From positions 3,326,323 through 3,372,942 of the forward strand of contig NZ_JAUDRJ010000003.1 in the NCBI RefSeq assembly GCF_030382115.1: a DNA stretch of 46,620 nt. Direction: 5' to 3'. The notes under the pieces are model-generated. The model did no database searches. It was given only the letters and a program-made list of their open reading frames with translations, and was not told the origin of the DNA. The DNA is from Nostoc sp. GT001 (GTDB lineage Bacteria > Cyanobacteriota > Cyanobacteriia > Cyanobacteriales > Nostocaceae). Numbering within the stretch: the stretch's first letter is position 1; every line of letters starts with the position of its first letter. Positions 8,348 to 16,449 of the stretch are shown piece after piece. The translations under genes and the position numbers were made by a program.

Positions 8348-8409
8348 AGTTATTTCTACACTTAACGCTATTTATCATCGATTGGTTTCCTTCTTTATAT
8401 ATTATTGAC

Positions 8410-8640
8410 CTTCTGAACCTCGACGATGATCTTCTGAACCTCAACGTTGACCTTCCGAGGCTCAACGATGACCTTCTGAGGCTCAAAGTTGCGCCTTTTA
8501 TCCTCGAAATTGCACCTTTTATCCTCGAAGTTGCATCTTTTATCCTCAACGATGACCTTCTGAGGCTCAACGATAACCTTCTGAGGCTCAAAGTTGCGCC
8601 TTTTATCCTCGAAGTTGCACCTTTTATCCTCAACTAACAA
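8410..8640. repeat. Array of eleven 21-bp units of two kinds
   Basis: The 231 bases divide exactly into eleven 21-mers without spacers. One type resembles CTTCTGAGGCTCAACGATGA plus C, and the other CCTTTTATCCTCGAAGTTGC plus A. Their order is four of the first, three of the second, two of the first, two of the second. All units share the core CTC[AG]A. As 21 is a multiple of three, the array stays open in several frames; on the minus strand it would encode heptapeptides EPQKVIV and EDKRCNF. No ATG with a ribosome binding site leads into it on either strand, so a protein is doubtful. Confidence 0.85.
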
Positions 8641-8712
8641 ATATATCTAACCATTCCTGAATTTACAGGGGTGAGCGTGTAGTAAAATTTGCTTACCTCT
8701 GTAAAGTGGAAC

Positions 8713-10812
8713 ATGACTTTAGACTTCTCCGGTCAAAATCTTCGAGGACGCAACTTTAAAGGTAGACAAGACCTTGCGGGTGCAAACTTTAGCTATGCCG
8801 ATATCCGAGGGGCAAACTTCACCAACGCTAATTTAACAGGTACGAACTTCAGTCATGCCAAAGCTGGACTGCAACGCCGTTGGGCAATTTTCCTAGTCCT
8901 TGTCTCGTGGCTGTTGTCGGGACTATCAGGATACTTATGGTATGTCAACGGGTTATTAGTGTCAACAATATTTGATACTTCCAGCTTAGAAAATCAGATT
9001 GGCAGCTGGACTTCCTTAATTGTATTAATTGTCTTTTTCTTCGTCACAATTGCTCAAGGATTAGAAGCTGCTTTAGGATCAGTAGCCTTGGCCATAGCCG
9101 TAGCTGGAAGCTTCGCCTTTGCCTTCAGCTTTGCCAAAAGCATAGCCATAGAAGGATCTGGGGCCATAGCTATAGCCGGAAGTGGAGCCTTCAACGGAGC
9201 CATAACTGGAGCTTTCACCATAACCGTAGTCTTTTTTGTAGCCATAGCTGTAGCCGTAGCCATAGCCGTAGGCGGAACTATAGCTTTTGCCATAACCTTT
9301 GCATTTACAATAGCCTTTCCCATAGCCATAGTCATACTCGTAGCTATAGTTGGAGTAGCCAAAGCCGGAAACTTCAACACAGTTATAGCCTTGCTCATAG
9401 CCATAGCCGGAGTGTTACTTAGCATTTCTATTGGTTGGCAAGCTATGAAAGGAAATCAAAAGCACTCCTTGCTTCGTAATATTGCGATCGCCTTTGCTGC
9501 TACAGGAGGTACAAGTTTTCGTGGCGCTGACTTAACCAATGCTGATTTCACCCAAGCTACGCTCAAAAGTACAGATTTGCGAAACACTATCCTTATCCGT
9601 AGCCGTTGGCATCAAGCCAAAATGCTTGACCGTGTTCGTCCTGGTTTGACTTATCTTCAGAACTCACAAGTACGTCAACTGCTGGTTACAGGACAGGGAC
9701 AGGATAAAAACTTTGACCGTCAAAACCTGCCAGGTATCAACTTACAATCAGCGAACCTAGCAGATGCCAGTTTTATCGGTGCTGACCTCAGTGAAGCAAA
9801 CTTGCAAGATGCCGATTTGTCAAGAGCAAAGCTGAAGCAAACCCAACTAGACGGCACAGATTTACAGGTGCAACCCTCACATAGCGCGTACATTGAAGAT
9901 TGGGGCATTACAAATACAACTAAATTGCATGGGGTGAGGTGTGAATATGTCTTCATGCGCTTACCCACTAAAGAAGACCCCGACCCGCTCCGCAAACCTG
10001 ATAATAAACAAGAGGTATTTGCAGACGGGGACTTTGCCGACTTTATCAAGCCAATTTTTGACACCCTCGATCTTTATCATAATCAAGGCGTTGACCCCCG
10101 CGCTGTTGCCATAGCCTTCAAAAACCTTGCCGAAAATCATCCCGAAGCCGAGTTAGAAATCGTGGCAATGGAGAAGCGCGGCGATGATAAAATCTTGCTC
10201 AGAGCCAAAACCGCCCCAGGTAGCGATAAATCTCAACTGAGTGCAGAATATTTTGATGATTATAATCAACTCAAAGCCTTATCGCAGAGTCAGCAATTAT
10301 TGCTGGTAGAAAAAGATAAACGCATTATTAGTTTAGAAAATATGGTAGATACTGCTCTCAAGCAGCCGAAATTTTATACTCAAGGAGATACAAATATGTC
10401 AGATATCAGCGGCATCAATATTGAAGGTAGCAGTAATGTTAGCGGTATCGCTGGCAATAATTCTATTGCTAATTTAGGAACCATTAGCGGTAACATGAGT
10501 ATTGCCCTCAATGAGTTACCTGATGCAACCGATGCCGATAAACCAGGAATCAAAGAATTATTGTCGCAGTTGCAAGATGCAATCATCCAATCCACATATT
10601 TGTCAGAAGAAGACAAAACCGAAGCGCTAGAACAGGTGAACAGTTTAGCTGAAGCGGGGAAAAATCCTCAAGAATCCACTACGCAAAAGACGGCAAAAAC
10701 AGCCATCACCATGTTGAAAGGGATATTTACAGGCTTACCTGCTGTTGCTTCTCTGGTGGAAGCGGGTAATAAATTATTACCTGCCATTTCTAAACTATTC
10801 GGTTTGGGATAA
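8713..10812 (+). CDS. Pentapeptide-repeat membrane protein with low-complexity hydrophobic core
   Basis: About 699 residues. Pentapeptide repeats (A[DN]LxN type) occupy residues 1-55 (DFSGQNLRGRNF, GANFTNANLTGTNF). Two membrane spans follow at about 62-80 and 100-122. A long Ala/Ile/Val/Gly-rich region spans about 125-260, and a second pentapeptide block about 270-390 (GADLTNADF, GADLSEANLQDADLSRAKL). A soluble C-terminal module follows with a coiled coil (SQQLLLVEKDKRIISLENMVD) and a Gly/Asn/Ser-rich stretch (MSDISGINIEGSSNVSGIAG). ATG at 8713 is preferred because MTLDFSGQNL resembles the family start; TTG at 8689 is possible. Function is unknown; a membrane scaffold or sensor is my inference. 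Confidence 0.8.
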   Translation: MTLDFSGQNLRGRNFKGRQDLAGANFSYADIRGANFTNANLTGTNFSHAKAGLQRRWAIFLVLVSWLLSGLSGYLWYVNGLLVSTIFDTSSLENQIGSWTSLIVLIVFFFVTIAQGLEAALGSVALAIAVAGSFAFAFSFAKSIAIEGSGAIAIAGSGAFNGAITGAFTITVVFFVAIAVAVAIAVGGTIAFAITFAFTIAFPIAIVILVAIVGVAKAGNFNTVIALLIAIAGVLLSISIGWQAMKGNQKHSLLRNIAIAFAATGGTSFRGADLTNADFTQATLKSTDLRNTILIRSRWHQAKMLDRVRPGLTYLQNSQVRQLLVTGQGQDKNFDRQNLPGINLQSANLADASFIGADLSEANLQDADLSRAKLKQTQLDGTDLQVQPSHSAYIEDWGITNTTKLHGVRCEYVFMRLPTKEDPDPLRKPDNKQEVFADGDFADFIKPIFDTLDLYHNQGVDPRAVAIAFKNLAENHPEAELEIVAMEKRGDDKILLRAKTAPGSDKSQLSAEYFDDYNQLKALSQSQQLLLVEKDKRIISLENMVDTALKQPKFYTQGDTNMSDISGINIEGSSNVSGIAGNNSIANLGTISGNMSIALNELPDATDADKPGIKELLSQLQDAIIQSTYLSEEDKTEALEQVNSLAEAGKNPQESTTQKTAKTAITMLKGIFTGLPAVASLVEAGNKLLPAISKLFGLG

Positions 10813-10831
10813 TTTAACGCGATCGTAGGTG

Positions 10832-12282
10832 ATATCATGTCCGCTTGATTACTTACTAAACCCCAAGAACCCCACCCCGCCAAAGCTGCGCTTTGTCTCC
10901 CCTCCCCGCTTGCGGGGAGCAGGCAGGGTGGATTAATTGTCGGGAGAGAAAAAGTTTTCTCACTCGACCATTGGACTCACAGGCATTGGGCAAAAGGAGT
11001 CGGAGTGGTCAAATAGCGCATCAAAAATCATTTGAAGTTGGTTAGCCATCAGCCTTAACGCTTCGGGAAGAGTCCGACAATTTAACTGACGAGCCAGGGA
11101 AACTAAAAACTGTCTGACCATCGCCCAATTAGCTGGTGAAAAACCGCCAGTATGAATACAGTTATCTTCATTTAAAGTTACATCCTTGACCCAATGAAGT
11201 TGATTTTCAATTGACCAATGACCACGAATAATCTCCGCGAATTCTGAAGCTGAATAATTTCAGCTACTTAAATAAAAGTGTTGTTCATGATAGTCAACAA
11301 TCTGGCGACGACAATTCTATCCTTGAGGTCGAGTTCCATATCTGTTAACCTCAATTAAACTTTTAGCGCCAACCCAATCAGGTAGTGACTCAAATGGAAT
11401 TGGATAGACTTTGACTTGACGAGTAGTCTTTCGTCCATGTAAATTTTCATCATGGTAATTGGTATCGATAGCGATTGAGGATTCAGCTAGCTCAGTAGCT
11501 ACTTTCAGGAGATTTGGCTGGTTTCTTTTAATAGTAATAATGTAGTCATTTTCTCCCTCGATAATCAGCTCAACAGTTTTTTTGGCAATGTAGTGCATCG
11601 GCTGTAATCACGATATGATGCCCATAAAGCTTTTTAATTAGCTCTTCTACCACACTAATCTCACTGTTTTTGTTATTTTCCATAGCTTGATGTCTGATTA
11701 CCCATCCTTGCTGATGACTATAAACTGAAAACTGAAACGATACTCACAAAGTTTTGATAGGATTGATTTCCCCCGGTTACAGTACTTTTAATACATTTCC
11801 CATCGATGGCAAATAATTCTTTGAAATTAATTGGCAAACTCTTTTCTGCCCAGACGTTAAACAGTTCAGCTAATATCTGAAAATCAATTGACATCATAAT
11901 ATTTCTGAATGTTGATGCTGACGGAAATTGAATATCTGGAGATAAATCTAATAATTTGATTAGAGATAATCGATGATTTTTTGTGAACTCAGCTAAAGGT
12001 TTATACCCCCAATATCCTGTACAACTACCTAACAAAACTATAGTTAGTATTATCCAAAGTCTATGTCTAATACCTCTAGCATGTCGATAATCGGGAACCC
12101 CTTGGATTGCTTCGATTAAATTCATTCCTAACTTTCCTCTGGGAGAACCGTGTTTTTCTTAAGGAATCATCCTTCTATGTTATATTTTCTCTCTCGACAA
12201 TTAATCCACCCTGCTCCCCGCAGGCGGGGAGGGGGTTGGGGGTGGGGTTATTTTATTATGGGTAATTTGGCGGACATGATAT
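10832..12282. mobile_element. Decayed insertion element with ATATCATGTCCGC ends (element A)
   Basis: The outermost 13 bases are perfect inverted repeats: ATATCATGTCCGC at 10832-10844 and GCGGACATGATAT at 12270-12282. Similarity continues inward in pieces through CTCCCCGC palindromes to a second near-perfect inverted repeat (CAGGGTGGATTAATTGTCG plus GAGAGAAAA, about 29 bases, one mismatch) at about 10923-10952 and 12190-12219. Inside lies the broken transposase gene. Either all of this is one long terminal repeat, or an insertion sequence bounded by the inner repeats landed in a miniature element like that at 29766-30067. No clear target duplication is seen. Confidence 0.7.
10960..12125 (-). 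pseudogene. ISAs1-family transposase, multiply disrupted
   Basis: The minus strand encodes MNLIEAIQGVPDYRHARGIR at the start, typical of ISAs1/H-repeat transposases, with the DDE residues traceable in LFAIDGKCIK, VITADALH and RGHWSIENQLHWVKDV. The frame is lost near 11720, just after IVSVFS; it is lost again at a seven-base A run (plus-strand T run at about 11577-11583), where six would restore DALHCQKKTVEL. Two in-frame stops follow, TAG at 11317-11319 and TGA about 60 bases further on, before the natural end at 10960. The intact length would be about 388 residues. With four lesions it cannot be active, and mobility would need a transposase in trans. Confidence 0.85.
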
Positions 12283-12504
12283 GACAGCTATTATGCAATA
12301 CAGTACAGTTTTTCTTTTTGCCCTTTTCTATCATAGCTTTCAGCTTTGAGGATGTACCTCATAGCTGCCGGAAGTGCTGTATGGGTTAGCCTGTTGACTA
12401 ACATTGAGGCTACAAGTAACTTAAATATCTTCCGACTCCTCATCATCGTATTTACTTTCTTCATTCTCAGGTAGTTTTGGAATGTAGAGTTAAATTTTTC
12501 CAAA

Positions 12505-14052
12505 ATGTCTTTAACTGAAGAAATTCTTTCCCAATTACCCGGCGATGTTTTAGGAGGATTGCGCCAAGGCGATCGCATCTTAACATCTGTGCGCGAAAAC
12601 TCCGCACCAGTACCAACGTTAGTTAAAGAAAATCAACAGCTTTTAGGCGATACGGACTTCGATGTGCTAATCTGCGGTGGCACTTTGGGCATTTTAATTG
12701 GTTGCGCCTTGGCGGTGAAGGGGTTGCGGGTGGCGTTGCTGGAACGGGGTATTTTGCGGGGGAGAGAACAAGAATGGAATATTTCTCGCAAAGAATTAGA
12801 TGTGTTTGTGGAATTAAACTTGCTGACTGAGAAAGAATTGGAGAGTGCGATCGCCACTCAATATAACCCAGCGCGAGTTAGTTTTGCTGGCGGTACAGAA
12901 GTTTGGGTAGAGGATGTCTTGAATATCGGCGTAGATCCGGTTTATCTACTAGCTACTTTGAAAACCCGATTTCTCGCTGCTGGGGGAAAGTTGTTAGAAA
13001 ACACACCCTTTACCGAAGCAGTAGTTCATCCCGATGGGGTGATGATAAATAACCAATTCAAAACTCGGTTATTAATCGACGCGATGGGGCATTTTTCACC
13101 AATCACCCAACAAGCACGCCAAGGCAAAAAACCAGATGCGCTGTGCTTGGTTGTAGGAAGTTGCGCTCAAGGTTTTCCAGAAAATAACTCAGGCGATTTA
13201 TTATTATCATTCACTGAGTTGCAAAATCAATGCCAATACTTCTGGGAAGCTTTTCCAGCTAGGGATGGCAGAACAACTTACTTATTTACCTACATGGATG
13301 CACATCCTGAACGTTTGAGTTTAGAAGCTCTATTTGAGGAATATCTGCGTCTTTTACCAGAATATCAGGGAGTGGAGTTGAGCAACCTGAAATTTCAACG
13401 GGCATTATTTGGTTTCTTTCCCACCTATCGCCAAAGTCCGCTAAAAACCCCTTGGAATCGTATTCTACCAGCCGGAGATAGCAGTGGTAGTCAATCTCCC
13501 TTGAGTTTTGGTGGTTTTGGAGCAATGGTGCGTCACCTAAAGCGTTTAACTTATGGCATTGACGAAGCGCTAGAAACAGAACAATTATCTGCAAAAGCGT
13601 TAACACTGCTGCAACCCTACCAGCCGAGTTTGACTGTTACCTGGTTATTTCAAAGGGCAATGAGTGTTGGTGTAAATCAGAAAATTGCCCCAGATCAAAT
13701 TAACCAATTACTCTCGGCAGTATTTCAAGAAATGCAACAGTTAGGTACACCAGTGCTAAAACCCTTTTTACAAGATATAGTGCAGTTTTCGGCACTAACG
13801 CAAACACTGTTAAAAACTGGTTTATATCATCCTGGAATAGTTGCCAAGATAATTCCGCAAGTAGGTTTGGCAAGTTTGCTAGATTGGATGTTACATTACA
13901 GTAATTTAGGTGTTTACACTGCCTTATTTTCGCTAAGTCCAATGCTAGAAACATGGATTAAGAATCAACCAAAAGAACAACAATATTATTGGCATCGTTT
14001 GATTGATGCTTGGAAGTATGGTTCTGGCGGTGATTACTCAGATGAAACTTAA
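12505..14052 (+). CDS. cruP: CruP-like FAD-dependent protein of the lycopene cyclase CruA/CruP family
   Basis: A 515-residue flavoprotein. A dinucleotide-binding fold occupies about residues 53-81 (DVLICGGTLGILIGCALAVK), followed by the CruP-type segment EQEWNISRKEL near 88-98. A second flavin-contacting stretch appears near 320-345 (RILPAGDSSGSQSPLSFGGFG). The family includes the CruA lycopene cyclase and its paralog CruP, found in cyanobacteria and plants; plant CruP has been linked to limiting singlet oxygen rather than to bulk cyclisation. Assignment to CruP over CruA rests on length and the WNISRKEL signature. The start ATG has no strong ribosome binding site. Two membrane-protein genes follow at 23 and 42 bp, suggesting an operon. 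Confidence 0.75.
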   Translation: MSLTEEILSQLPGDVLGGLRQGDRILTSVRENSAPVPTLVKENQQLLGDTDFDVLICGGTLGILIGCALAVKGLRVALLERGILRGREQEWNISRKELDVFVELNLLTEKELESAIATQYNPARVSFAGGTEVWVEDVLNIGVDPVYLLATLKTRFLAAGGKLLENTPFTEAVVHPDGVMINNQFKTRLLIDAMGHFSPITQQARQGKKPDALCLVVGSCAQGFPENNSGDLLLSFTELQNQCQYFWEAFPARDGRTTYLFTYMDAHPERLSLEALFEEYLRLLPEYQGVELSNLKFQRALFGFFPTYRQSPLKTPWNRILPAGDSSGSQSPLSFGGFGAMVRHLKRLTYGIDEALETEQLSAKALTLLQPYQPSLTVTWLFQRAMSVGVNQKIAPDQINQLLSAVFQEMQQLGTPVLKPFLQDIVQFSALTQTLLKTGLYHPGIVAKIIPQVGLASLLDWMLHYSNLGVYTALFSLSPMLETWIKNQPKEQQYYWHRLIDAWKYGSGGDYSDET

Positions 14053-14075
14053 AATAATATCGGTGTGAGGATAAC

Positions 14076-14780
14076 ATGATTGAACGGAAATCATCAGGAA
14101 TCAAATACTTTGCAGTACTGATTGGATTCCTGCGCGATCGCCAAGGTTTTCTAGAGGAAATTCGCCAAGGTACGAGATTACCAAATAAAATCATTTCGCT
14201 GCTGGTTTGCAGTTCCTTATTCATCGCTGCTTATGGCGGAATTATTGGTGCATACCATAGCTGGATGCAAGCTTTATCTTCCGCCATTAAACTCCCAGCG
14301 CTTTATTTAATCACACTTTTGATTTGTATCCCGACGTTGTTTTTTGCGAACATCATTTTTGGTTCCAAACGGAGTTTTGCCCAGCATTTAGCATTAGTCT
14401 TAACTGCGGTTTCAGTCACCAGCGTACTTTTATTTAGCTTTGCTCCAATCACGCTGTTTTTCTTAATTACCACCAATAATTACCAATTTCTAATTTTGTT
14501 AAATGTCTTTATCTTTGCCATGACTGGATTTATTGGTATTTCGTCTTTATATCAAGCCACAAGTTTAGTTTTAGAACAAGATGATGAAAGTAGTAAAACC
14601 CGCCAGAAAATTTTACAATTTTGGCTATTTCTTTACGCTTTCGTAGGCAGTCAGTTAGGATGGACTCTCAGACCGTTTTTTGGCACACCTGGTTCTGTGT
14701 TTGAACTATTCCGCGAAAGAGAAGGTAATTTCTATTTAAGCGTCATTAAATCTCTTAGCTATCTCTTTGGATTCCGTTAA
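14076..14780 (+). CDS. Multi-span membrane protein, tandem paralog 1
   Basis: The 234-residue product has about five hydrophobic spans, around residues 48-66, 75-102, 110-133, 138-160 and 185-205. A conserved N-terminal cytoplasmic segment (FLRDRQGFLEEIRQGTRLPNKI) precedes the first span and a C-terminal tail carries LRPFFGTPGSVFELFRE. Relatives in cyanobacteria are often auto-labelled as WH2-domain actin-binding proteins, which I consider unsupported. No enzymatic motif is visible. GAGG lies 6-7 bases before the ATG. It is roughly half identical by eye to the next gene, so the pair arose by tandem duplication. Linkage with the CruP-like gene hints at a role in membrane or carotenoid homeostasis, an inference only. 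Confidence 0.75.
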   Translation: MIERKSSGIKYFAVLIGFLRDRQGFLEEIRQGTRLPNKIISLLVCSSLFIAAYGGIIGAYHSWMQALSSAIKLPALYLITLLICIPTLFFANIIFGSKRSFAQHLALVLTAVSVTSVLLFSFAPITLFFLITTNNYQFLILLNVFIFAMTGFIGISSLYQATSLVLEQDDESSKTRQKILQFWLFLYAFVGSQLGWTLRPFFGTPGSVFELFREREGNFYLSVIKSLSYLFGFR

Positions 14781-14822
14781 TTAGTAATTAGTAATTCCAC
14801 AAAATATACAAACTATAAAATC

Positions 14823-15530
14823 ATGCTGAAAAAGCAAAATCGCGGAATTCAACAATTTGGTGTTTTAGTGAATTTACTGCGCGATCGCCAGTCATTTTTA
14901 GAAGAAATTCGTCAGGGAGTACGATTACAAAATAAAATCAGTTCTCTGTTCGTAACTAGTTCTATATTTTTTGCCCTTTATGGAGCAATTATCGGTGCAT
15001 CCCATAGTTGGGGACAGGCATTATCGGGCGCTATTAAGCTTCCGGTTTTCTATTTAATCACACTGATTATTTGTTTCCCAACTTTGTTCTTTTTTAATGT
15101 TTTGTTTGGTTCTCGGAGCAGTATTTTACAGCATTTCGTTGTATTACTCACATCTGTATCAGTGATTAGCGTACTTTTATTTAGCTTGGCACCAGTTACG
15201 CTATTTTTTCTAATCACTACACCCGATTCTTATCAATTTTTTAAACTGCTGAATGTATTTATTTTTGGTATTACAGGCGTATTTGGCGTGAAGTTTCTAT
15301 ATGAAGGAATGCAATTACTTTCTCAACAAGATGAAGTTGGTAAAAAAACCCGCACCACTATTTTAAGATCCTGGTTATTGCTTTATGCCTTTGTTGGTAT
15401 GCAGTTAGGATGGTTTCTCAGGCCGTTTTTTGGTGCGCCTGACTCTAAATTTGAGTTGTTTCGGGCAGTGAAAGGCAACTTTTATTTGGATATTGTAAGG
15501 GCGATTTCCGAAATTTTAGGTTTCCGTTAA
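14823..15530 (+). CDS. Multi-span membrane protein, tandem paralog 2
   Basis: The 235-residue product aligns end to end with its upstream neighbour: FGVLVNLLRDRQSFLEEIRQ at the N-terminus, the span ending in IIGASHSWGQALSGAIKLP, a loop with FGSRSS, and the C-terminal motif LRPFFGAPDSKFELFRA. The same five-span topology is predicted. The 42-bp spacer contains TTAGTAATTAGTAATTCC, a short direct repeat, and no terminator, so cotranscription is likely. The paired retention of two diverged copies suggests a hetero-oligomeric membrane complex, but nothing in the sequence identifies a substrate. Confidence 0.75.
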   Translation: MLKKQNRGIQQFGVLVNLLRDRQSFLEEIRQGVRLQNKISSLFVTSSIFFALYGAIIGASHSWGQALSGAIKLPVFYLITLIICFPTLFFFNVLFGSRSSILQHFVVLLTSVSVISVLLFSLAPVTLFFLITTPDSYQFFKLLNVFIFGITGVFGVKFLYEGMQLLSQQDEVGKKTRTTILRSWLLLYAFVGMQLGWFLRPFFGAPDSKFELFRAVKGNFYLDIVRAISEILGFR

Positions 15531-15781
15531 TCTCAGAAAAAGATAATTACTCTAGTTCCTAATGACAACTAGTAGTTAATAAAAACCTAGCTTTTCCTCG
15601 TTCCCAGGCTGCTGCCTGAGAATGCATTCATTGAGTCTCTGACTCAATAAACCTCTTGCACAAATGCAAACTTAAAAGTCCCTCTGCCAAGCGTGGGAGA
15701 GGGATTTAGGGTGAGGGCTTTAGATTCATGCAACAAGTCTAATCTCTAAAAGCTTATTATAGACTGACTTTCAGCTTCAGC
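15531..15781. other. 251-bp gap with palindromic repeats
   Basis: The interval holds GTTCCCAGGCTGCTGCCTGA-type and GAGTCTCTGACTC hairpins at 15600-15650. A loosely symmetric block follows at about 15652-15740, with CTCTTGCACAAATGC near the left end and ATTCATGCAACAAGTC near the right end, enclosing a pyrimidine-rich palindrome. It separates two convergent transcription units, so hairpins here may act in termination. Confidence 0.45.
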
Positions 15782-16204
15782 TTAAGGGTCAGTTTTCAGA
15801 TATTCTTGTAATTGTTGGGTACGCAGTTTTGTGGTATCTTCCAAACAACCAGAATAAATGCTAGAGGCAATACTTCCGCCCTCATATCTGCTTCTTTCAA
15901 ACTCACAATTGGTATCTCGAAACTTGATCCATGCAAGTTGTGCAGCAATCAATTTCTGTTTTCTAGGTCTTTCTAGTGTAGATATCAATTGTTGATAAAC
16001 TTGATTTAGTTTTCTATCTGCATTCTGATAAGATAACCTCGTACATTCATTAATTGCTGCTTGAGTTTGAGGATTATTGCAGTTTAACTTTTGAACTAAG
16101 CGCATCTCAGATAAATCAGGCGTTGTACCTGCTATTGTCATCGCAGGAGTATTTAAACTGCTGAGGGTTAGTATACTGGAAAAAACTAGTAATAATTGAC
16201 GCAT
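15782..16204 (-). CDS. Secreted LprI/DUF1311-domain protein
   Basis: The 140-residue protein has a signal peptide at residues 1-25 (MRQLLLVFSSILTLSSLNTPAMT) and a DUF1311 (LprI N-terminal) domain with the usual pattern of cysteines: NCNNPQTQAAINECTRLSYQNADRKLNQVY, then RDTNCEFE, then YSGCLEDTTKLRTQQL. The four cysteines probably form disulfides in the periplasm. The family was named after a lysozyme inhibitor of Mycobacterium, but most members are uncharacterised. The gene is monocistronic, ends in TAA and faces the membrane-protein operon. Confidence 0.8.
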   Translation of the reverse strand: MRQLLLVFSSILTLSSLNTPAMTIAGTTPDLSEMRLVQKLNCNNPQTQAAINECTRLSYQNADRKLNQVYQQLISTLERPRKQKLIAAQLAWIKFRDTNCEFERSRYEGGSIASSIYSGCLEDTTKLRTQQLQEYLKTDP

Positions 16205-16241
16205 AGCAAAATCTTTGTTGTTAAGTATAGAAATTTGATAT

Positions 16242-16446
16242 TTTTGGTAGCCTCGAACTCAGAATCAGAGTAGGAAGTGGTATGCTCCACAAAGAGGTGT
16301 CATGGTTCATTCTGGCTACCAGTACACTCCAGCGATGGAGTTTTGGTTAAAAGAAGAACACGGCAACTGCATGAAATCGAAAAGGGATAAGCGATCGCTA
16401 GTATATATACTTATTGCATCATCCCGAAAAAGGGATGAGATTTTTA
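16242..16446 (+). ncRNA. Candidate structured small RNA ending in a terminator
   Basis: TGGTAGCC (16245-16252) pairs with GGCTACCA (16314-16321), enclosing a GTGG/CCAC hairpin near 16277-16290. A second hairpin, CTCC/GGAG (16327-16340), is followed by TTTTGG. A strong intrinsic terminator ends the block: TCATCCC (16419-16425), loop GAAAAA, GGGATGA (16432-16438), then GATTTTTATTT. No protein fits inside. Stacked helices ending in a terminator with no preceding plus-strand gene suggest an independent transcript. No known family was recognised, and a divergent leader is an alternative. Confidence 0.35.
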
Positions 16447-16449
16447 TTT
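16419..16449 (+). terminator. Intrinsic terminator upstream of crtR
   Basis: A seven-base-pair stem TCATCCC/GGGATGA around a six-base purine loop is followed by GATTTTTATTT. The nearest plus-strand protein gene upstream ends almost 900 bases away, so it more likely terminates an unlisted transcript starting in 16205-16320. Confidence 0.6.

Noticed and set aside
8328..8640. Two long minus-strand frames through the 21-bp array as proteins
   Set aside because: Both begin at TTG without a ribosome binding site, and openness in several frames follows automatically from a stop-free 21-bp unit. Kept as a repeat instead.
8410..8640. CRISPR array
   Set aside because: Units are contiguous 21-mers with no unique spacers and no cas genes nearby.
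9054..9425. 123-codon minus-strand frame opposite the pentapeptide protein
   Set aside because: It is the shadow of the low-complexity GCCATA/GCCGTA region (Met/Ala/Lys repeats) and has no start signals.
12291..12578. 95-codon minus-strand frame at the start of the CruP-like gene
   Set aside because: It overlaps the CruP-like start antisense and lacks recognisable protein features.
14076..15530. Actin-binding WH2 function for the tandem membrane proteins
   Set aside because: That label circulates for similar proteins, but no credible WH2 motif is seen in these multi-span membrane proteins.
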